A stretch of DNA of 64,000 nt from Pseudomonas svalbardensis (GCF_030053115.1 NZ_CP125619.1:3483501-3547500), one strand, 5' to 3'; shown: positions 30,672-39,890, counted from the first letter of the stretch. Made by a program: numbers and translations. The notes: generated from the sequence alone by a model not told the origin.

Positions 30672-32318
30672 TTACCGTCCGGAAAAACGCAATCTGGATA
30701 GCTGACGCAAATCTCCATCGAGGTAATAGTCATCGGTCCAGCTGTCATCCGCTGCCAACGGATGGACCTGCTTGAGCGCGAGTTTTTTGGCGAAGTAGCG
30801 AAAGCGGTAATGCTCGTAGAACCGCAGCAGTTCCAGACCATAACGGTCTGCCAGATCGGTATCACCGCGAATGATCAGGTAGTTTTCGTCATTGCCATTG
30901 CTGGCTACGGCACTGAGGTTATGGCTGCCGCTGATGATTGTCGGTGCATCGCTGGTGAAGTCCGTCACCACGGCTTTGGTGTGCACCAACAGGTTGCCCT
31001 TCTGGCCTTTCATGTTCTCTCGGAGCCAGCCTTCCAGCCCGGTGTTGAGCAGCGCGGTGGCGGCGAATTCGGCGGTGCGGTCGGCGTGGAAACCGGTGAT
31101 ACGGCTGGTGGTGTTTTGCAGGCCGTAACGCAGAATGTCGTCGTTGGGCAGGCCGAGCAAGGCGTTCAGGATGTCGTCGGGCAAGGCGAACGCGGTGACG
31201 AACAGCACGTCCTTTTTCGCCGCGTTGATGATCTCGACGAACGCTTGCAGATCCCCTCTGCCCGAGCGCGGAGAGAAACCGGCGAACATCGGCTGCAGCG
31301 AATCCATCGGATTGTTTTGGGTGATCCAGTTTCGGGTGGCACCGACATCCGCCGGGTTAGCCCAGACCTGCTCGAAGGTGTGCAGATAGCTGACGCTGAC
31401 GCGTGTGTCGTCCAGCACATGCACCACGTTGGCCTGGCGGTAAACGCCGTTGGGCGTGAAATTGGTGCTGCCGCAAAGCACCGCTTCGGGTTGACGCTGC
31501 CCCGCCGTGTCGAGCCGGCTCAGCACCATGAATTTGTTATGGAAGATGTTGTGGGTGACCCGCCCACGCTTGTTCTCTGCCGGGATTTTTTCCAGGCTGG
31601 CCTCGTTCATGGCGGTGTCCTCATCGCCCGGTTGGGCGTGATAGAGCACGCGAACGTTTACCCCACGCTCGAACGCGGCATTGACCGCATCGACAATCGC
31701 CTGCAATTCATACTCGTAGATGGCAATGTCCAGCGCCCACTGGCCATCCACCGCACGCTCGATAAACCCCAGCAAACGCCCGAGCAAACCGTTTTCCAGC
31801 CATTGCCGCGGGGCATCCGGCCAGGCTTCGATGGGCAGGTTCTTGTTGGCGCTGATCAGCGCGTCGAGCTCGGGAAACTTGCGCTGGAACGCCTGGCTGG
31901 CGGCCACTGCGCGATTGAAGATCACGCTTTGGTTATTCGGCTGACCATTGTCGGAGGTGACCGTCACTTCCAGGAATTCACCCAGTTGCGGTGCATCAAC
32001 GCTGCCGTAGGCCAGGTGGATTCGGTAATGAATCGTCATCCCCGGATTGACCGCGTAATCGGCCCAGCGAAATTTCTGTAATGGCGCGATATCGCTGGGG
32101 GTGGTGTGAAACTGGGGAAACGTATGCACCTTGCCGGGGAAGGTCAGTCTGTTGAACAGGAACAGCCAAGGCTTGGGGCCTTGCTGTTTTTCGATGGCGA
32201 AACCCAAGAGGCCTTTGCGGCGGGGTTCGGCCAGGTCCATGGCCAACAGCACGCCATTGGTGCCGGCGTAGGCCTTGACGCGGAAATCATCCTGATCGTT
32301 GACGGCTAGAACGCGCAT
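30672..32318 (-). CDS. Phospholipase D-like domain protein
   Basis: 548 aa without signal peptide. An N-terminal unknown region (about 1-170, beta-rich) precedes two PLD half-sites. The first reads HNKFMVLS, so the usual Asp of HxK(x)4D is Ser, with GSTNF following. The second, HTKAVVTD with SGSHN downstream, is complete. PLD enzymes cleave phosphodiester bonds of lipids or nucleic acids through a covalent His intermediate. Function here is unknown: possibilities are a phospholipase, a nuclease or a secreted effector. It is monocistronic, with a GGAGTGAGTC leader before the ATG and a REP pair after the stop. Confidence 0.82.
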   Translation of the reverse strand: MRVLAVNDQDDFRVKAYAGTNGVLLAMDLAEPRRKGLLGFAIEKQQGPKPWLFLFNRLTFPGKVHTFPQFHTTPSDIAPLQKFRWADYAVNPGMTIHYRIHLAYGSVDAPQLGEFLEVTVTSDNGQPNNQSVIFNRAVAASQAFQRKFPELDALISANKNLPIEAWPDAPRQWLENGLLGRLLGFIERAVDGQWALDIAIYEYELQAIVDAVNAAFERGVNVRVLYHAQPGDEDTAMNEASLEKIPAENKRGRVTHNIFHNKFMVLSRLDTAGQRQPEAVLCGSTNFTPNGVYRQANVVHVLDDTRVSVSYLHTFEQVWANPADVGATRNWITQNNPMDSLQPMFAGFSPRSGRGDLQAFVEIINAAKKDVLFVTAFALPDDILNALLGLPNDDILRYGLQNTTSRITGFHADRTAEFAATALLNTGLEGWLRENMKGQKGNLLVHTKAVVTDFTSDAPTIISGSHNLSAVASNGNDENYLIIRGDTDLADRYGLELLRFYEHYRFRYFAKKLALKQVHPLAADDSWTDDYYLDGDLRQLSRLRFSGR

Positions 32319-32343
32319 GACTCACTCCTGTGATTTTTTCGGC

Positions 32344-34001
32344 TCACTCCATATCATCGATATGTCGATATTCGGCCTGCAACTCGGTAGCGATCACCTT
32401 AGCCCGTCCAAGCCGAATCGGCCCGCGTTCGATGTCGATCAGTAACCCCGGACAATCAAGCGCCGGCAACATCGACCAGTCCTTCAATCGGCCATCGGTC
32501 ACCAGCAACATACGCTGATGTTCCGCCGGAAAACGCTTCTGCCTGACCGCCAGCCAGCGCCCCGCCTCACCCAGCGCTGCCAGCAACGGCGTACCACCGC
32601 CCGCTCCCAGCCCATCTAACCAATTGCGTAACCCGGCGGAGGCTTTCAACCCTTGCACTTGCCATTTCGGCACATGACCACTGGCCGTGAGCAACGCCAG
32701 GCGCGCACGCTGGCGATAGGCATCGTCGAACAGTTGCGCGAGCAAGCCCTTGGCATCGCTCAACGCCTGATGGCGACGAGTCGAAGCCGAGGCGTCGACG
32801 ATCACCAACCACAGTTCGTGGGGCGAACGGGTGCGCAGGTGAAACAAGACATCGGCGCGTTGACGCGGGCGGCCATTTAACAAGGTGCCGGGCCAATTGA
32901 TCGAGCCGCTGCGCGCCGCGTGACGTTTACCCTGTTTGCCATTGTCCAGTCGTCCGGCGCGGGGTCTGGCATTCGCCCCCGCATCAGATCGAGGGCGAAT
33001 GCCTAGGGCTTTTTTGGCCAGCTCGGCACGTCACGCCGTGCGCCGACCGGGAGCGCCTGAGCGGGCATTTCACCCCATTGGCCCTCGCCTTCGCTCGGGT
33101 TCGAATGTTGCGTAGAGGGAGGCTGACTTTGTTGCGGTGCCGGTGGCGATGGCTCGCGGCGGCGATGGCGTAAGGCAAACTCGGCGACGGCGTCGATGTC
33201 TTCCTCGGCGATGGTGCTCGCCCCACGCCACGCCGCGTGGGCACGCGCCGCGCGCAACCAGACCAGGTCGGCCCGCAAGCCATCGACACCGGCGGCAAAG
33301 CAGCGCTCGGTAATCTGCGCCAGCGCATGATCGTCGAGCGGGATGCTCGCCAGTGCGCTGCGCGCCTTCTGGCAACGCTCGCGCAGAGACTGCTGCTGGC
33401 TTTCCCATTCGGCGCAGAAGCGCTGGGGATCGCTGTCGAAATCCAGCCGTCGCCGGATAATCTGGCCGCGCTCGGTCGGTGCTGTGTGGCCACTGAGGGC
33501 GACGTTCAGTCCAAAGCGGTCGAGCAATTGCGGACGCAGCTCACCCTCTTCCGGGTTCATGGTGCCGATCAGCACGAACTTCGCCGAATGCCGATGGGAA
33601 ATGCCGTCGCGTTCGATCAGGTTGGTGCCGCTGGCGGCCACATCCAGCAGCAGGTCCACCAGGTGATCGGGCAGCAGGTTGACTTCATCGACGTAGAGCA
33701 CGCCGCCGTCAGCCTTGGCCAGCACACCGGGGGAAAACTGTGCGCGACCCTCGCTCAGGGCGGCGTCCAGGTCGAGGGTGCCGACCAGCCGTTCTTCGGT
33801 GGCGCCCAACGGTAATGTCACGAATTGGCCGCTGGCGAGCAAGTCCGCCAGGCCACGTGCCAGCGTTGACTTGGCCATGCCGCGGGGGCCTTCGATCAGC
33901 ACGCCGCCGATTTTCGGGTCGATGGCGGTCAGATAGAGGGCGAGTTTGAGATCGTCGGCGCCGACCACGGCGGAGAGGGGAAAATGGGGGGTCTCGGTCA
34001 T
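32344..34001 (-). CDS. chlD: ChlD-like cobaltochelatase subunit made by programmed -1 frameshift (ChlI domain + linker + VWA)
   Basis: Full-length product, about 552 aa: residues 1-331 are the AAA+ ChlI-like domain read in the first frame. Ribosomes then slip -1 on A_AAA_AAG (minus strand, 33015 to 33009) and read a linker and VWA domain to the stop at 32344. The VWA part has the MIDAS motif DASAS and the TDGRL strand. Its frame is open upstream to 33030, but the only start-like codon before the fold is a TTG at 32883 with no ribosome site. The linker (GKQGKRHAARSGSINWPGT) is the conserved segment preceding VWA in ChlD-type subunits. The longer chain would be the medium chelatase subunit that joins CobN. 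Basis: sequence signal seen; the chlD frameshift mechanism is known from the literature as I recall. Confidence 0.82.
32968..33015 (-). promoter_or_regulatory. Programmed -1 frameshift signal: slippery heptamer plus hairpin
   Basis: On the minus strand the heptamer AAAAAAG (33015-33009) sits in the zero frame as CCA AAA AAG CCC TAG. A 5-nt spacer (CCCTA) follows, then a stem with 11 perfect pairs: GGCATTCGCCC (33003-32993) with GGGCGAATGCC (32978-32968) around a 14-nt loop. The heptamer, spacer and stem have the same arrangement as the dnaX signal of E. coli. The zero-frame stop lies at the edge of the stem. Confidence 0.87.
33003..34001 (-). CDS. chlI: ChlI-like AAA+ ATPase, cobaltochelatase small subunit (unshifted product)
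   Basis: 332 aa when no frameshift occurs. An AAA+ ATPase that drives insertion of Co2+ into hydrogenobyrinic acid a,c-diamide together with the VWA subunit and CobN. Seen: Walker A GPRGMAKST, the LGATEERLVGTLDL loop, Walker B GGVLYVDEVNLL and sensor IGTMNPEEGELRPQLLDRFGL. It ends SWPKKP right after the slippery heptamer. Start at the ATG at 34001 (MTETPHFPL); an earlier in-frame ATG at 34052 would add 17 residues unlike the family. The gene lies 73 bp downstream of cobN. Confidence 0.9.
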   Translation of the reverse strand: MTETPHFPLSAVVGADDLKLALYLTAIDPKIGGVLIEGPRGMAKSTLARGLADLLASGQFVTLPLGATEERLVGTLDLDAALSEGRAQFSPGVLAKADGGVLYVDEVNLLPDHLVDLLLDVAASGTNLIERDGISHRHSAKFVLIGTMNPEEGELRPQLLDRFGLNVALSGHTAPTERGQIIRRRLDFDSDPQRFCAEWESQQQSLRERCQKARSALASIPLDDHALAQITERCFAAGVDGLRADLVWLRAARAHAAWRGASTIAEEDIDAVAEFALRHRRREPSPPAPQQSQPPSTQHSNPSEGEGQWGEMPAQALPVGARRDVPSWPKKP

Positions 34002-34074
34002 TTTTAAATCTCGGTCATGGTCGGTAGTTACATCAGTGCAATTCACAGGCAAACCTCATACCTGTGGGAGCGCA

Positions 34075-37000
34075 CTAACTGTCTTCTTCTATATCGAGCA
34101 ACAAATTTTCCAATGCGTCTCGGTACTCACCCGGCTCCTTCCACATCCCCCGCTGCTGCGCCTCAAGCATCCGCTCAGTCATGTCGCGCAACGCATGCGG
34201 ATTATGCTCACGGACAAAATCCCGGGTCGCCGGATCCAGCAAATACGCATCCGCCAGCAACGCATACTGGTGATCGTCGATCAGCTGCGTTGTAGCGTCG
34301 AAAGCGAACAGGTTATCAACCGTCGCCGCCAGTTCAAACGCGCCTTTATAGCCGTGGCGCTTCACGCCGTCGATCCACTTCGGATTGGCTGCCCGTGAGC
34401 GAATCACCCGGTTCAGCTCTTCCTTCAACGTGCGGATCTTCGGCAAGTCCGGCTGACTGTGATCGCCATGGTAACTGGCCGCGGCTTCACCACTGAGGCT
34501 TTCCACCGCCGCGAGCATGCCGCCCTGGAACTGGTAATAGTCGTTGGAATCGAGCAAGTCGTGTTCACGGTTGTCCTGGTTTTGCAGCACAGCCTGAACC
34601 TGGCTCAGGCGCTGAGCGAACTGCTCTCGCGCTGCGGTGCCTTCGTCAGAGCCGCCGTAAGCGTAGCCACCCCAGTTCAGATAGACCTCGGCCAGGTCTT
34701 CGCGGCTTTGCCACAGACGACCGTCGATGGCGCCCTGCACGCCCGCGCCGTAAGCACCGGGTTTGGCGCCAAAGATGCGCCAACCGGCCTGACGCTTGGC
34801 CGCCTCTTCATCCAGCCCCGATTGCACCAACGCTTCGCGCTCGGCACGCACCTTGGCAGCCAAGGGGTTGAGGTCGTCCGGCTCGTCGAGGGCGGCGACC
34901 GCTTGCACGGCGGCGTCGAACAGGCGGATCAGATTGGCAAAGGCATCGCGGAAGAATCCGGAGACGCGCAAGGTCACGTCCACCCGCGGACGGTCCAGCA
35001 GACTCAGCGGCAGAATCTCGAAGTCGTCGACTCGCTGACTGCCCGTGGCCCAGACCGGGCGCACGCCCATCAGCGCCATGGCCTGGGCGATGTCGTCGCC
35101 GCCGGTGCGCATGGTCGCGGTGCCCCACACCGACAGGCCAAGCTGACGCAGGTGATCGCCGTGGTCTTGCAGGTGTCGTTCAAGAATCAGGTTGGCCGAC
35201 TGGAAACCGATACGCCATGCGGTGGTGGTCGGCAGGTTACGCACGTCCACCGAGTAGAAGTTGCGACCGGTCGGTAGCACGTCGAGTCGACCGCGACTCG
35301 GCGCACCGCTGGGGCCGGCCGGCACGAAGCGGCCGCTGAGGGCGTCGAGCAGACCGCGCATTTCCGCCGGGCCGCAGGCGTCCAGTCGTGGAGCGACGAC
35401 TTCACGCAGGCTATCGATGATGGCTTTCACCTCTGACCATCCTGGCGCGTTCAGCTGCTCAACCTCAGTAACCAAGGCTTGCTCGATCAGGTGCGTGGCG
35501 AACAGTTCCAGACGTTCGCGGGTATCACCTGCCGTGCGCCAGGCTTCATCGGTGAGGGTTTGCAGTTCAATCGGACGCGGCCCGATCCAAGGCTCAGCAA
35601 GCGCACAATCCAGCGGATCGAAGCCCAACGTGAACGCCTTGGCCAAGGCTCGCAGCAGACTCGATTGCGCCCCACGTCCATCTCCACGCGGAATACGCAA
35701 CAACGCCAGCAAGGTGTCGATGCGCAAGCGCCCGGTCGGCGACTCGCCAAACACATGCAGGCCGTCGCGGATCTGTGACTCTTTCAAGTCGCACAAATAC
35801 GTGTCCAGACGCGGCAACCAGATCGCCGCATCGGCATCACTGTCGAGTTTTTTGTCCAGTTGCAGTTCGCGGTCGATGTGTGTATCGCGCACCAGTTGCA
35901 GGATGTCGCACTGCAACTCCCGGGCACGGCGCGGATCGAGCAATTGCGCTTCGTAATACTCGTCGGCGAGTAATTCGAGGTTGCGCAACGGGCCGTAAGT
36001 TTCGGCGCGGGTCAGCGGCGGCATCAGGTGATCGATGATCACCGCCTGCGTACGGCGCTTGGCCTGGGCGCCCTCGCCCGGATCGTTGACGATGAACGGA
36101 TAGATGTTCGGCAACGGCCCGAGCAGCGCATCCGGCCAGCAATTCTCAGAAAGCCCGACGCCCTTGCCCGGCAACCATTCGAGGTTGCCGTGCTTGCCGA
36201 CATGGATCACACCGTGGGCGCCGTAGGTGTTACGCAACCAGAAATAGAACGCCAAGTAACCGTGAGGCGGCACCAGGTCGGGGTCGTGATACACCGCGCT
36301 CGGGTATACCTGATAACCCCGCGCCGGTTGAATGCCGACGAAGGTCAGGCCAAAGCGCAGCCCGGCGATCATCATTCGCCCGCCACGGCACATCGGATCG
36401 CTTTGCGGCGTACCCCAACGTTCCAGCACGGCCTGGCGGTTGGCCTCGGGCAAGGCGTTGAACATCAGGTTGTAGTCGTCCATCGACAGGCTTTGATGAC
36501 ACGGACGTTGGTCGAGGGTGTCGAGGTCGTTGCTGACGCCACCGAGCAACTGCTGGATCAACGCGGTGCCGCTATCAGGCAATTCGGCCGGCAGCGGATA
36601 ACCTTCTTTATGCAGCGCACGCAGGATGTTCAGCGCCGCCGCCGGGGTGTCGAGGCCCACGCCATTGCCGATGCGACCGTCGCGGGTCGGGTAGTTGGCG
36701 AGGATCAGCGCGATGCGTTTTTCAGCGTTGGGCACCCGCGCCAGATCAATCCAGCGCCGCGCCAGTTCGGCGACAAAATCCATGCGCTCCGGTTGTGGCC
36801 GATAGCAGACCACATCGGATTGACTGCGCTCGCTGCGCCAGGCCAGGTCTTTGAAGCTGATCGGTCGGCTGATGATCCGCCCGTCCAGTTCCGGCAGCGC
36901 GATGTGCATCGCCAGATCACGCGGACCGAGGCCTTGTTCGCTGGCGCGCCAACCGGGTTCGTTGTCCTGGGCACAGATCGCCTGGATCACTGGAATGTTG

Positions 37001-37848
37001 CGACGAAACGGTCGCAAGTGCGGCGCTTCGGGGCTGGATTGAGCGAAACCGGTGGTGTTGAGAATCACGCCGGCTTCGACTTCGTCCAACAGGTCCTCGA
37101 CCACCGTCAGGCAGCCGGGTTCTTTCAAACTGGCCACGGCAATCGGCAAAGGGTTTAACCCTGCCGCCTGCAAACGCTGGCAGAAAATATCGATGAAGCC
37201 GGTGTTGGCCGCCTGCAAGTGCGAGCGGTAAAACAGCACCGCCGCAACCGGTTGACCGGCCTGCCATTCGGCTTGCAAATCCTTCAGCTCCGCGGGGCTT
37301 TTTTTCGGGTGGTAAATCGCCGTGCGTGGCAGGGTTTGTGGCTCGGCCCAGGCGTAGTCGCGGCCCAGCCAACGATTGGCGAGGCAGCGGAAGAAATCCA
37401 GGGCATTGCTCATGCCGCCCTGACGCAGAAACTGCCAGAGTCGATCGCGGTCGCAGGCAGCCACCGTGCTCAGCTCGCTGAGTTCGGGGTCCGGGCGGTC
37501 ATCGCCGGGCACCAGAATCAGTTGCACGCCGCGCTCCGACAGTTGCACCAGTTGCTCGACGCCGTAACGCCAATAGGCGATGCCGCCGTGCAGCGAAATC
37601 AGAATCACCTTGGCATGGCGCAGCACTTCGTCGACATACAAGTCGACCGACGCGTGGTTCTGCACCTGCATCGGGTTAGCCAGGCGCACGCTCGGGTAAT
37701 CGTCGGGCAACTGCTGTGCGGCTTCGGCGAGCAGCGCGAGGCTGGAGTCGCCGCTGCACAGGATCACCAGCTCGGCGGGGGTTTGCCCAAGGTCGGCAAT
37801 GTTGTCATCCGACACGAAACCGCCGGGCTGGGTCCTGAGCAGGTGCAT
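34075..37848 (-). CDS. cobN: Cobaltochelatase large subunit CobN
   Basis: Aerobic cobalamin pathway: with the ChlI/ChlD-type ATPase subunits it inserts cobalt into hydrogenobyrinic acid a,c-diamide. 1257 aa, the normal size for CobN (CobN/magnesium chelatase H superfamily). Recognisable segments: YHDPDLVPPHGYLAFYFWLR, GVIHVGKHGNLEWLPGKGVGLSENCWPDALLGPLPNIYPFIVNDPGEG, GRNFYSVDVRNLPTTTAWR and the C-terminal RAANPKWIDGVKRHGYKGAFELAATVD. It begins 3 bp after the cobW stop, so the two are one transcript under the riboswitch at 39020-39225. Confidence 0.96.
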   Translation of the reverse strand: MHLLRTQPGGFVSDDNIADLGQTPAELVILCSGDSSLALLAEAAQQLPDDYPSVRLANPMQVQNHASVDLYVDEVLRHAKVILISLHGGIAYWRYGVEQLVQLSERGVQLILVPGDDRPDPELSELSTVAACDRDRLWQFLRQGGMSNALDFFRCLANRWLGRDYAWAEPQTLPRTAIYHPKKSPAELKDLQAEWQAGQPVAAVLFYRSHLQAANTGFIDIFCQRLQAAGLNPLPIAVASLKEPGCLTVVEDLLDEVEAGVILNTTGFAQSSPEAPHLRPFRRNIPVIQAICAQDNEPGWRASEQGLGPRDLAMHIALPELDGRIISRPISFKDLAWRSERSQSDVVCYRPQPERMDFVAELARRWIDLARVPNAEKRIALILANYPTRDGRIGNGVGLDTPAAALNILRALHKEGYPLPAELPDSGTALIQQLLGGVSNDLDTLDQRPCHQSLSMDDYNLMFNALPEANRQAVLERWGTPQSDPMCRGGRMMIAGLRFGLTFVGIQPARGYQVYPSAVYHDPDLVPPHGYLAFYFWLRNTYGAHGVIHVGKHGNLEWLPGKGVGLSENCWPDALLGPLPNIYPFIVNDPGEGAQAKRRTQAVIIDHLMPPLTRAETYGPLRNLELLADEYYEAQLLDPRRARELQCDILQLVRDTHIDRELQLDKKLDSDADAAIWLPRLDTYLCDLKESQIRDGLHVFGESPTGRLRIDTLLALLRIPRGDGRGAQSSLLRALAKAFTLGFDPLDCALAEPWIGPRPIELQTLTDEAWRTAGDTRERLELFATHLIEQALVTEVEQLNAPGWSEVKAIIDSLREVVAPRLDACGPAEMRGLLDALSGRFVPAGPSGAPSRGRLDVLPTGRNFYSVDVRNLPTTTAWRIGFQSANLILERHLQDHGDHLRQLGLSVWGTATMRTGGDDIAQAMALMGVRPVWATGSQRVDDFEILPLSLLDRPRVDVTLRVSGFFRDAFANLIRLFDAAVQAVAALDEPDDLNPLAAKVRAEREALVQSGLDEEAAKRQAGWRIFGAKPGAYGAGVQGAIDGRLWQSREDLAEVYLNWGGYAYGGSDEGTAAREQFAQRLSQVQAVLQNQDNREHDLLDSNDYYQFQGGMLAAVESLSGEAAASYHGDHSQPDLPKIRTLKEELNRVIRSRAANPKWIDGVKRHGYKGAFELAATVDNLFAFDATTQLIDDHQYALLADAYLLDPATRDFVREHNPHALRDMTERMLEAQQRGMWKEPGEYRDALENLLLDIEEDS

Positions 37849-37851
37849 GGC

Positions 37852-38913
37852 TTAAACGCTGAGCGCAGCGCGCAATTGCGCTTCAAGCAGAGTGGCGTCC
37901 AGCTCCTGACCGATCAAAACCAAACGCGTGGTGCGCGCTTCATCGGTGCCCCACTGACGGTCGAAATGCTTGTCGAAACGTGTGCCCACGCCCTGGATCA
38001 GCAGGCGCATCGGTTTGTTCGGGATCGCCGCAAAACCTTTGACGCGCAGAATGCCGTGCTGGACCACCAATTGGGTCAGCGCATCCAGCAGCAGGCTTTC
38101 GTCGGCTTGAGGCAGTTCAATGGAGATGGAGTCGAAGGCATCGTGGTCGTGATCGTCTTCACCTTCGTGGTGGTGATCGTGATGGCTGTGACGGCTGTCG
38201 ATGTGTTCTTCAGAACCGGCACCGAGGCCGATCAGCACGTCCAGTGGCACGCGACCGCTGCTGGCTTCGATGACTTTCACCGCGGGCGGCAGTTCTTCAG
38301 CGACTTCCAGGCGCACACGGGCCAGGTCTTCAGGGCTGATCAGGTCGGCCTTGTTGAGGATCACCAGGTCGGCGCTGGCCAGTTGGTCGGCGAACAGCTC
38401 GTGCAGCGGCGATTCGTGGTCCAGGTTCGGATCGAGTTTGCGCTGGGCATCGACCTGGTCCGGGAAAGCCGCGAAGGTGCCGGCGGCGACCGCAGGACTG
38501 TCGACCACGGTGATCACCGCATCAACGGTGCAGGCGCTGCGGATTTCAGGCCACTGGAAGGCTTGCACCAGCGGTTTTGGCAGGGCCAGACCCGAGGTTT
38601 CGATGAGGATGTGGTCGAGGTCGCCGCGACGGGCGACCAATTCGCGCATCACCGGGAAGAACTCTTCCTGAACGGTGCAGCACAGGCAGCCGTTGGCCAG
38701 TTCGTAGACGCGGCCGTTGGCTTCTTCTTCAGTGCAACCGATGGAGCACTGCTTGAGGATTTCGCCGTCGATGCCCAGCTCGCCGAACTCGTTGACGATC
38801 ACCGCAATGCGACGGCCCTGAGCGTTGTCGAGCATGTGCCGCAGCAAGGTGGTTTTGCCCGAGCCGAGGAAGCCGGTAACGATGGTGACGGGGAGTTTGG
38901 CCAGTGTTTTCAT
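37852..38913 (-). CDS. cobW: CobW-type GTP-dependent metallochaperone
   Basis: 353 aa, G3E-family GTPase thought to supply cobalt to the chelatase. Seen: Walker A GFLGSGKTT, the metal-binding CxCC motif in NGCLCCTVQEEF, NKADL for guanine recognition, and a His/Asp-rich loop (HIDSRHSHHDHHHEGEDDHDHD region split over residues about 245-265) typical of metal-binding CobW members. The ATG at 38913 (MKTLAKLPVTIV) is the right start. The frame stays open upstream through the riboswitch to 39135, but that extension is the RNA element and not protein. First gene of the cobW-cobN-chlID operon. Confidence 0.94.
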   Translation of the reverse strand: MKTLAKLPVTIVTGFLGSGKTTLLRHMLDNAQGRRIAVIVNEFGELGIDGEILKQCSIGCTEEEANGRVYELANGCLCCTVQEEFFPVMRELVARRGDLDHILIETSGLALPKPLVQAFQWPEIRSACTVDAVITVVDSPAVAAGTFAAFPDQVDAQRKLDPNLDHESPLHELFADQLASADLVILNKADLISPEDLARVRLEVAEELPPAVKVIEASSGRVPLDVLIGLGAGSEEHIDSRHSHHDHHHEGEDDHDHDAFDSISIELPQADESLLLDALTQLVVQHGILRVKGFAAIPNKPMRLLIQGVGTRFDKHFDRQWGTDEARTTRLVLIGQELDATLLEAQLRAALSV

Positions 38914-39019
38914 CGGATGCCCTTTGGCAAGGTGGCGGGCATACGGGACGACAATCGCTGCGACGGATGCGCGCGCGGAAGAGTTCGCCACCGGATCACC
39001 CCGCCCGGTTGTAGTGAGA

Positions 39020-39225
39020 ATCTGTGTCGAGGCAGGTCTCCTGGCTGACGGTGTGCCGGGCTTGTGGGCCTGGCATTCACTGCGCCTTCCCGCGAACCCG
39101 TTGCACAGGGTTTGCAGTGGCGTGGCAGCGAACATTACCGTTCACAGTTGCGGGGGCAGCCGCGGCATCGACCGCGTTCCCTTCTTAGCTTCGGCAGACG
39201 CCGAAGAACCTCGAAAGCGCAAGGC
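39020..39225 (-). promoter_or_regulatory. Cobalamin riboswitch upstream of cobW
   Basis: Read on the minus strand it contains the conserved AAGGGAACGCGGT start, GCTGCCCCCGCAAC, the GCCACTG region and the 3' signature GTCAGCCAGGAGACCTGCC. It ends about 107 nt before the cobW ATG. Adenosylcobalamin binding should lower expression of cobW-cobN-chlID. Confidence 0.93.
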
Positions 39226-39340
39226 TACGCATCGTGTGGGGGCGGGTCAATCACTGAGCATGCCGCCCGCGATCAACTCAAACGAGAACCCTTGCCAATT
39301 GACGCCCAACCCCCGCCCATGCTCTCCTACACGCCTTGTT

Positions 39341-39540
39341 ACGGGTGCCCTTCATAGGGTGAAACGGGAAACCGGTGAATCATGTGCTTTACTCTAAAGT
39401 CATGTCAGTCCGGTGCTGCCCCCGCAACGGTAAGCGAGCGAAGCGTCAGATCCACTGTGCCAGCAGTTCGGCATGGGAAGGTGATGCTTGCAGGTCAAGG
39501 CGAAAGCCAGTGCCCCTCGTGAGCCCGGAGACCGGCCCGC
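39341..39540 (+). promoter_or_regulatory. Cobalamin riboswitch upstream of cbtB
   Basis: Plus-strand element with GGTGCCCTTCATAGGGTGAAACGGG (split here), GAAACCGGTG, GTGCTGCCCCCGCAACGG, CCACTG, CATGGGAAGGTG and the 3' GAGCCCGGAGACCGGCC. It heads the cbtB-cbtA-cobE-cobM transcript. Downstream GC-rich hairpins (39574-39627) could be the expression platform. Confidence 0.94.
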
Positions 39541-39675
39541 AACACAAAGTGACCATTACGCTCACTGAATAACAAACCCGCGGTGGGCGGGCGCTGTTTG
39601 AACCTCTGCGTGCCTGACTCGCAGGGGTCTTCCATGCGCTCTATATCACCCGCTGACAGACCAGAGGGAAGCGCT

Positions 39676-39879
39676 ATGTCGATCATCAGCAGCACCGGCA
39701 GCAACACCGATAAGAGCACCGCCAGCACCACCAATACCCTGACTCAACGCCTGACCGTCGCCCTGTGCGCGTCGATCCTGGGTGCTAGCCTTGTGTATTT
39801 CGCCGGTTTCTCGCACATCGAAGCGGTGCACAACGCCGCTCACGATACCCGCCACAGCTCTGCATTCCCGTGCCATTGA
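39676..39879 (+). CDS. cbtB: CbtB, small cobalt transporter subunit
   Basis: 67 aa with a single membrane segment (LCASILGASLVYFAGFSHIEAVH) and a C-terminal His-rich end HNAAHDTRHSSAFPCH, the cobalt-binding signature of CbtB. It is always found with CbtA under B12 riboswitches, as here. Start at the ATG at 39676, with GAGGGAA upstream. Earlier in-frame ATGs at 39583 and elsewhere lie in the riboswitch expression platform region. The cbtA gene starts 11 bp after its stop. Confidence 0.92.
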   Translation: MSIISSTGSNTDKSTASTTNTLTQRLTVALCASILGASLVYFAGFSHIEAVHNAAHDTRHSSAFPCH

Positions 39880-39890
39880 GACCTGCAGAC

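Noticed and set aside
32344..32883. Independent 179-aa VWA gene starting at a TTG
   Set aside because: No ribosome site before the TTG, it begins mid-linker, and the frame is joined to the upstream gene by a slippery heptamer and hairpin; treated as the -1 frameshift extension.
34059..34075. Single REP half-site (CCTGTGGGAGCGCAC) between chlI and cobN
   Set aside because: Only about 10 bases match and there is no inverted partner; may be a remnant.
38914..39135. 74-residue N-terminal extension of CobW
   Set aside because: It is the translation of the cobalamin riboswitch and leader; the conserved protein starts at MKTLAKLPVTIVTGFLGSGK.
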